Below, one piece after another: positions 62,347-64,000 of a stretch of DNA of 64,000 nt. The position numbers and the translations under genes are program-made. The stretch covers positions 372,001-436,000 of the forward strand of contig JADLHG010000042.1 of NCBI GenBank assembly GCA_020848905.1. The letters are read 5' to 3'. The DNA is from Deltaproteobacteria bacterium (GTDB taxonomy: Bacteria; Myxococcota_A; Polyangia; GCA-2747355; JADLHG01). Under the pieces are notes generated by a model, which made no database searches, was not told where the DNA came from, and saw nothing but the letters and a program-made list of their open reading frames with translations. Every line of letters begins with the position of its first letter. Position 1 is the stretch's first letter.

Positions 62347-62369
62347 CGTCCCGCGGGCTCCGTTTCGCC

Positions 62370-63437
62370 CTACTCCTCGTGGCGCGGAGGGCTCGCCACC
62401 TCACCGAGGAGCCGGTCCAGCGCGCCGAGGATCAGCGTGTTCCCATCCTGCGCGTAGCTCGCGAGCGCCTGCCGGTACTCCTCGAGGCGCTCGCAGAAGG
62501 CCTCCACCGCGGGGGCCGAGAGCTCCTCCGCGTAGGCTCCGTAGTGCAGCTTCTCGAGGTAGAGCGCGTTCAGAATCTGCTCGAACTGTTTCCGGAGCGG
62601 CACGGCCAGGAGCGGCTTGCCGAGGTAGATGGCCTCCCCCATGAGCGAGAAGCCGCCGGTGGCGAGGACCCCGCGACACGAGGCGAGGTCCTCGATGAAG
62701 CCATCCTCGGAGAAGGGGCGCAGGTGCACGTTCCCGAGCCGCTCCTCCCGGCCGAAGCCGTAGACCCGACACGGCACCCCGGTGGCCTTCAGGATCTCGA
62801 GGAGGGCCGTGTTGCTCGTCGAGGTCTGATAGACGAGCAGGTGCTCGCCCAGCGAACGCTCGGCCTGCAAGATGCGGCGCCGCAGGATCGGCGGATAGAG
62901 GCTCGTGCGCTCCTTGCGCACGGGGGGGAAGAAGAAGCTCGTGATCAGGTAGTGGTAGCACCCCGGAAGCTTGCTCTTCACGATCCCCTTGGCGATCTGG
63001 AAGTCCTGCTCGTGCTCCGGACCGATGCGGATGTCCAGCTCGCAGCGATTCAGGACCTGCATGTTGTCGATCGAGATCACCGGCACGCCGTGGTGCTTGC
63101 CGAACATGTACGCGAAGCTCTCGAAGTCGCTCACCACGGCCTCGGGCTGGAAGCGCTCGCTGAGCTGCCGGAAGGCGTCGAAGTTGGTAGAGACCAGCGT
63201 CGGCAACCGCTTGAGGAAGTCCCAGAAGGTGGCGCTACGGTCGACCTGGTTGTTCTCGTAGGTCATCCGCAGCCCTTCGATCTCGATCACGTCGGGGAAG
63301 TGCTGCTTGAGGTAGGCGTGGGCGCGCCCCGAGACGACAATCTGCAGCTCGTGGCGCTGCACGAGGTGATTCAGGATCACGCGACTGCGCGTGGCGTGTC
63401 CCATCCCTTCGCCCACCACCCCATAGAGGATCTTCAC
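62370..63437 (-). CDS. glycosyltransferase-like protein (MJ1255/VC2487 type)
   Basis: The GTG at 63437 overlaps the tsaE stop by 4 bases (GTGA). The 355-residue protein begins VKILYGVVGEGMGHATRSRV, the glycine-rich donor-site loop of GT-B glycosyltransferases. The later motif GVLATGGFSLMGEAIYLGKP (about 266-285) resembles the UDP-sugar binding turn of MurG-type GT28 enzymes. The family is conserved in bacteria and archaea, often linked to polysaccharide genes, but the acceptor is not known. Confidence 0.82.
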   Translation of the reverse strand: MKILYGVVGEGMGHATRSRVILNHLVQRHELQIVVSGRAHAYLKQHFPDVIEIEGLRMTYENNQVDRSATFWDFLKRLPTLVSTNFDAFRQLSERFQPEAVVSDFESFAYMFGKHHGVPVISIDNMQVLNRCELDIRIGPEHEQDFQIAKGIVKSKLPGCYHYLITSFFFPPVRKERTSLYPPILRRRILQAERSLGEHLLVYQTSTSNTALLEILKATGVPCRVYGFGREERLGNVHLRPFSEDGFIEDLASCRGVLATGGFSLMGEAIYLGKPLLAVPLRKQFEQILNALYLEKLHYGAYAEELSAPAVEAFCERLEEYRQALASYAQDGNTLILGALDRLLGEVASPPRHEE

Positions 63438-63907
63438 GGGAGCTCTCCTTTCCAGCGCACGGCGAGCGCCGCGTGCGCCTCGTCCGTGGCCCGCACCAGG
63501 ACGCGTCGCGACGCGTCCCCCGTCACCAGGAAGGTCAGTTCCAGTCGCCCCGGCGGCTGCTCCTCCGGGAAGCGATCGAACCACTCCACGAGGCAGGCCC
63601 CGGGCCCGCCGTAGCTGTCGACGACGCCCACCTCGACCAGGTCCGTCGCGCTGCCCAGTCGATAGAGGTCGATGTGCACGAGGGGGACGCGCCCGGGATA
63701 CTCGTTGATCAGCGTGAAGGTCGGGCTGGCCACGTAGATCTCGGGGGGGACGGCGGCCCCCTCCGCGACGCCTCGGACGAAGCAGGTCTTGCCCGCCCCC
63801 AGGTCCCCGATGAGCCCAACGACGAGGCCCGGCTCGAGCACGCGTCCGAGCGCCGCACCGAGCGCCACGGTGGCATCCTCGGAGGTGGCCGTCAGCTCGA
63901 AGAACAC
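63434..63907 (-). CDS. tsaE: tRNA threonylcarbamoyladenosine biosynthesis ATPase TsaE
   Basis: The 157-residue protein has Walker A GDLGAGKTCFVRGVAEG (about 34-50), the switch-like SPTFTLINEYPGRVPLVHID and LVEWFDRFPE (about 107-116), which places the catalytic Glu and Trp of the family. TsaE is needed for the t6A37 modification of ANN-decoding tRNAs with TsaB, TsaC and TsaD. A YciO-type gene lies at 4540-5166. The coupled downstream gene is a glycosyltransferase-like protein, so the operon is mixed. Confidence 0.93.
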   Translation of the reverse strand: MFFELTATSEDATVALGAALGRVLEPGLVVGLIGDLGAGKTCFVRGVAEGAAVPPEIYVASPTFTLINEYPGRVPLVHIDLYRLGSATDLVEVGVVDSYGGPGACLVEWFDRFPEEQPPGRLELTFLVTGDASRRVLVRATDEAHAALAVRWKGELP

Positions 63908-63933
63908 GGGGCTGGAAGGCGGCAGCGCCGCGG

Positions 63934-64000
63934 CTAGCCGCAGCTGTCCACGTCGTTGCGGCAGCAGCGCAGCTCGGGAATGGCGTAGCAGCGGCGCACC
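63934..64000 (-). CDS. 3' end of a Cys-rich protein gene (partial)
   Basis: The minus strand has an open frame of 22 codons ending in TAG at 63936-63934, with the sequence CYAIPELRCCRNDVDSCG at the C-terminus. Its Cys spacing resembles the Cys-rich exported proteins elsewhere in the window. The gene continues beyond the window. Support is limited to composition and position. Confidence 0.4.
   Translation of the reverse strand, partial: VRRCYAIPELRCCRNDVDSCG

Overview
The window is about 70% GC, densely coded on both strands, and has the gene style of a myxobacterium-like member of the former Deltaproteobacteria (Myxococcota). The support is a Ser/Thr kinase next to an FHA-type sigma-54 activator, many TPR, HEAT and FHA proteins, and a long series of cysteine-rich lipoproteins with Asp/Gly-rich linkers. 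This is inference from gene content; no rRNA is present. The only RNA gene seen is a tRNA-Cys. No phage, CRISPR, transposase or plasmid gene was seen.

Layout. 1-3032: end of a HEAT protein, a Cys-rich lipoprotein and a VWA lipoprotein. 3145-5166: an isolated rplC (L3) with its own strong promoter, rlmE, and a convergent yciO-type gene. 5201-10898: a giant membrane TPR protein, a beta-barrel candidate, a lipoprotein and a ComEA-like protein. 10962-12642: cutA and a complete aspartokinase. 12656-20461 (minus): a membrane alkaline-phosphatase-superfamily enzyme with HEAT repeats, recG, an FHA protein with a ribbon-helix-helix-like N-terminus, and a HEAT lipoprotein. 20530-29183: a FadL-like porin, a second aspartokinase with an eroded regulatory half, a TPR lipoprotein coupled to a START-like protein, tRNA-Cys, a seven-repeat IPT/TIG protein and a coiled-coil membrane protein. 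29542-35301: a CpsB-type PHP phosphatase, a UDP-GlcNAc/ManNAc-type dehydrogenase, a flippase-like membrane protein and exported proteins. 35369-42650: threonine aldolase, a TPR lipoprotein and a doubled Mla/MCE lipid transport locus. 42725-47466 (minus): a GspE_N/degenerate HD-GYP protein, guaB and guaA. 47657-51072: exported and Cys-rich lipoproteins. 51093-58185 (minus): glnD, TPR, sigma-54 activator and Ser/Thr kinase in one overlapping cluster. 58298-64000: a small acidic protein, a UvrD-family helicase, a HEAT-cyclase fusion, a CesT/YbjN-like protein, a glycosyltransferase-like protein, tsaE and the end of a Cys-rich gene.

Most notable points. First, the lipid transport locus encodes two ATPases, two permeases and two MCE proteins. 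The two ATPases carry complementary defects: the first lacks the H-loop His, and the second lacks a normal signature motif. In a heterodimer both defects fall in the same composite ATP site. This predicts an asymmetric heteromeric MCE transporter with one degenerate and one intact site. Second, two related palindromic elements of about 160 bp, apparently with TA target duplications, lie at 31629-31791 and 55265-55432. The second appears to have inserted in frame into the signal-peptide region of the TPR gene behind glnD. Third, there are unusual fusions (HEAT plus a cyclase-like fold without its metal motif, phosphatase-type enzyme plus HEAT, FHA plus RHH) and an L3 gene away from the S10 operon.
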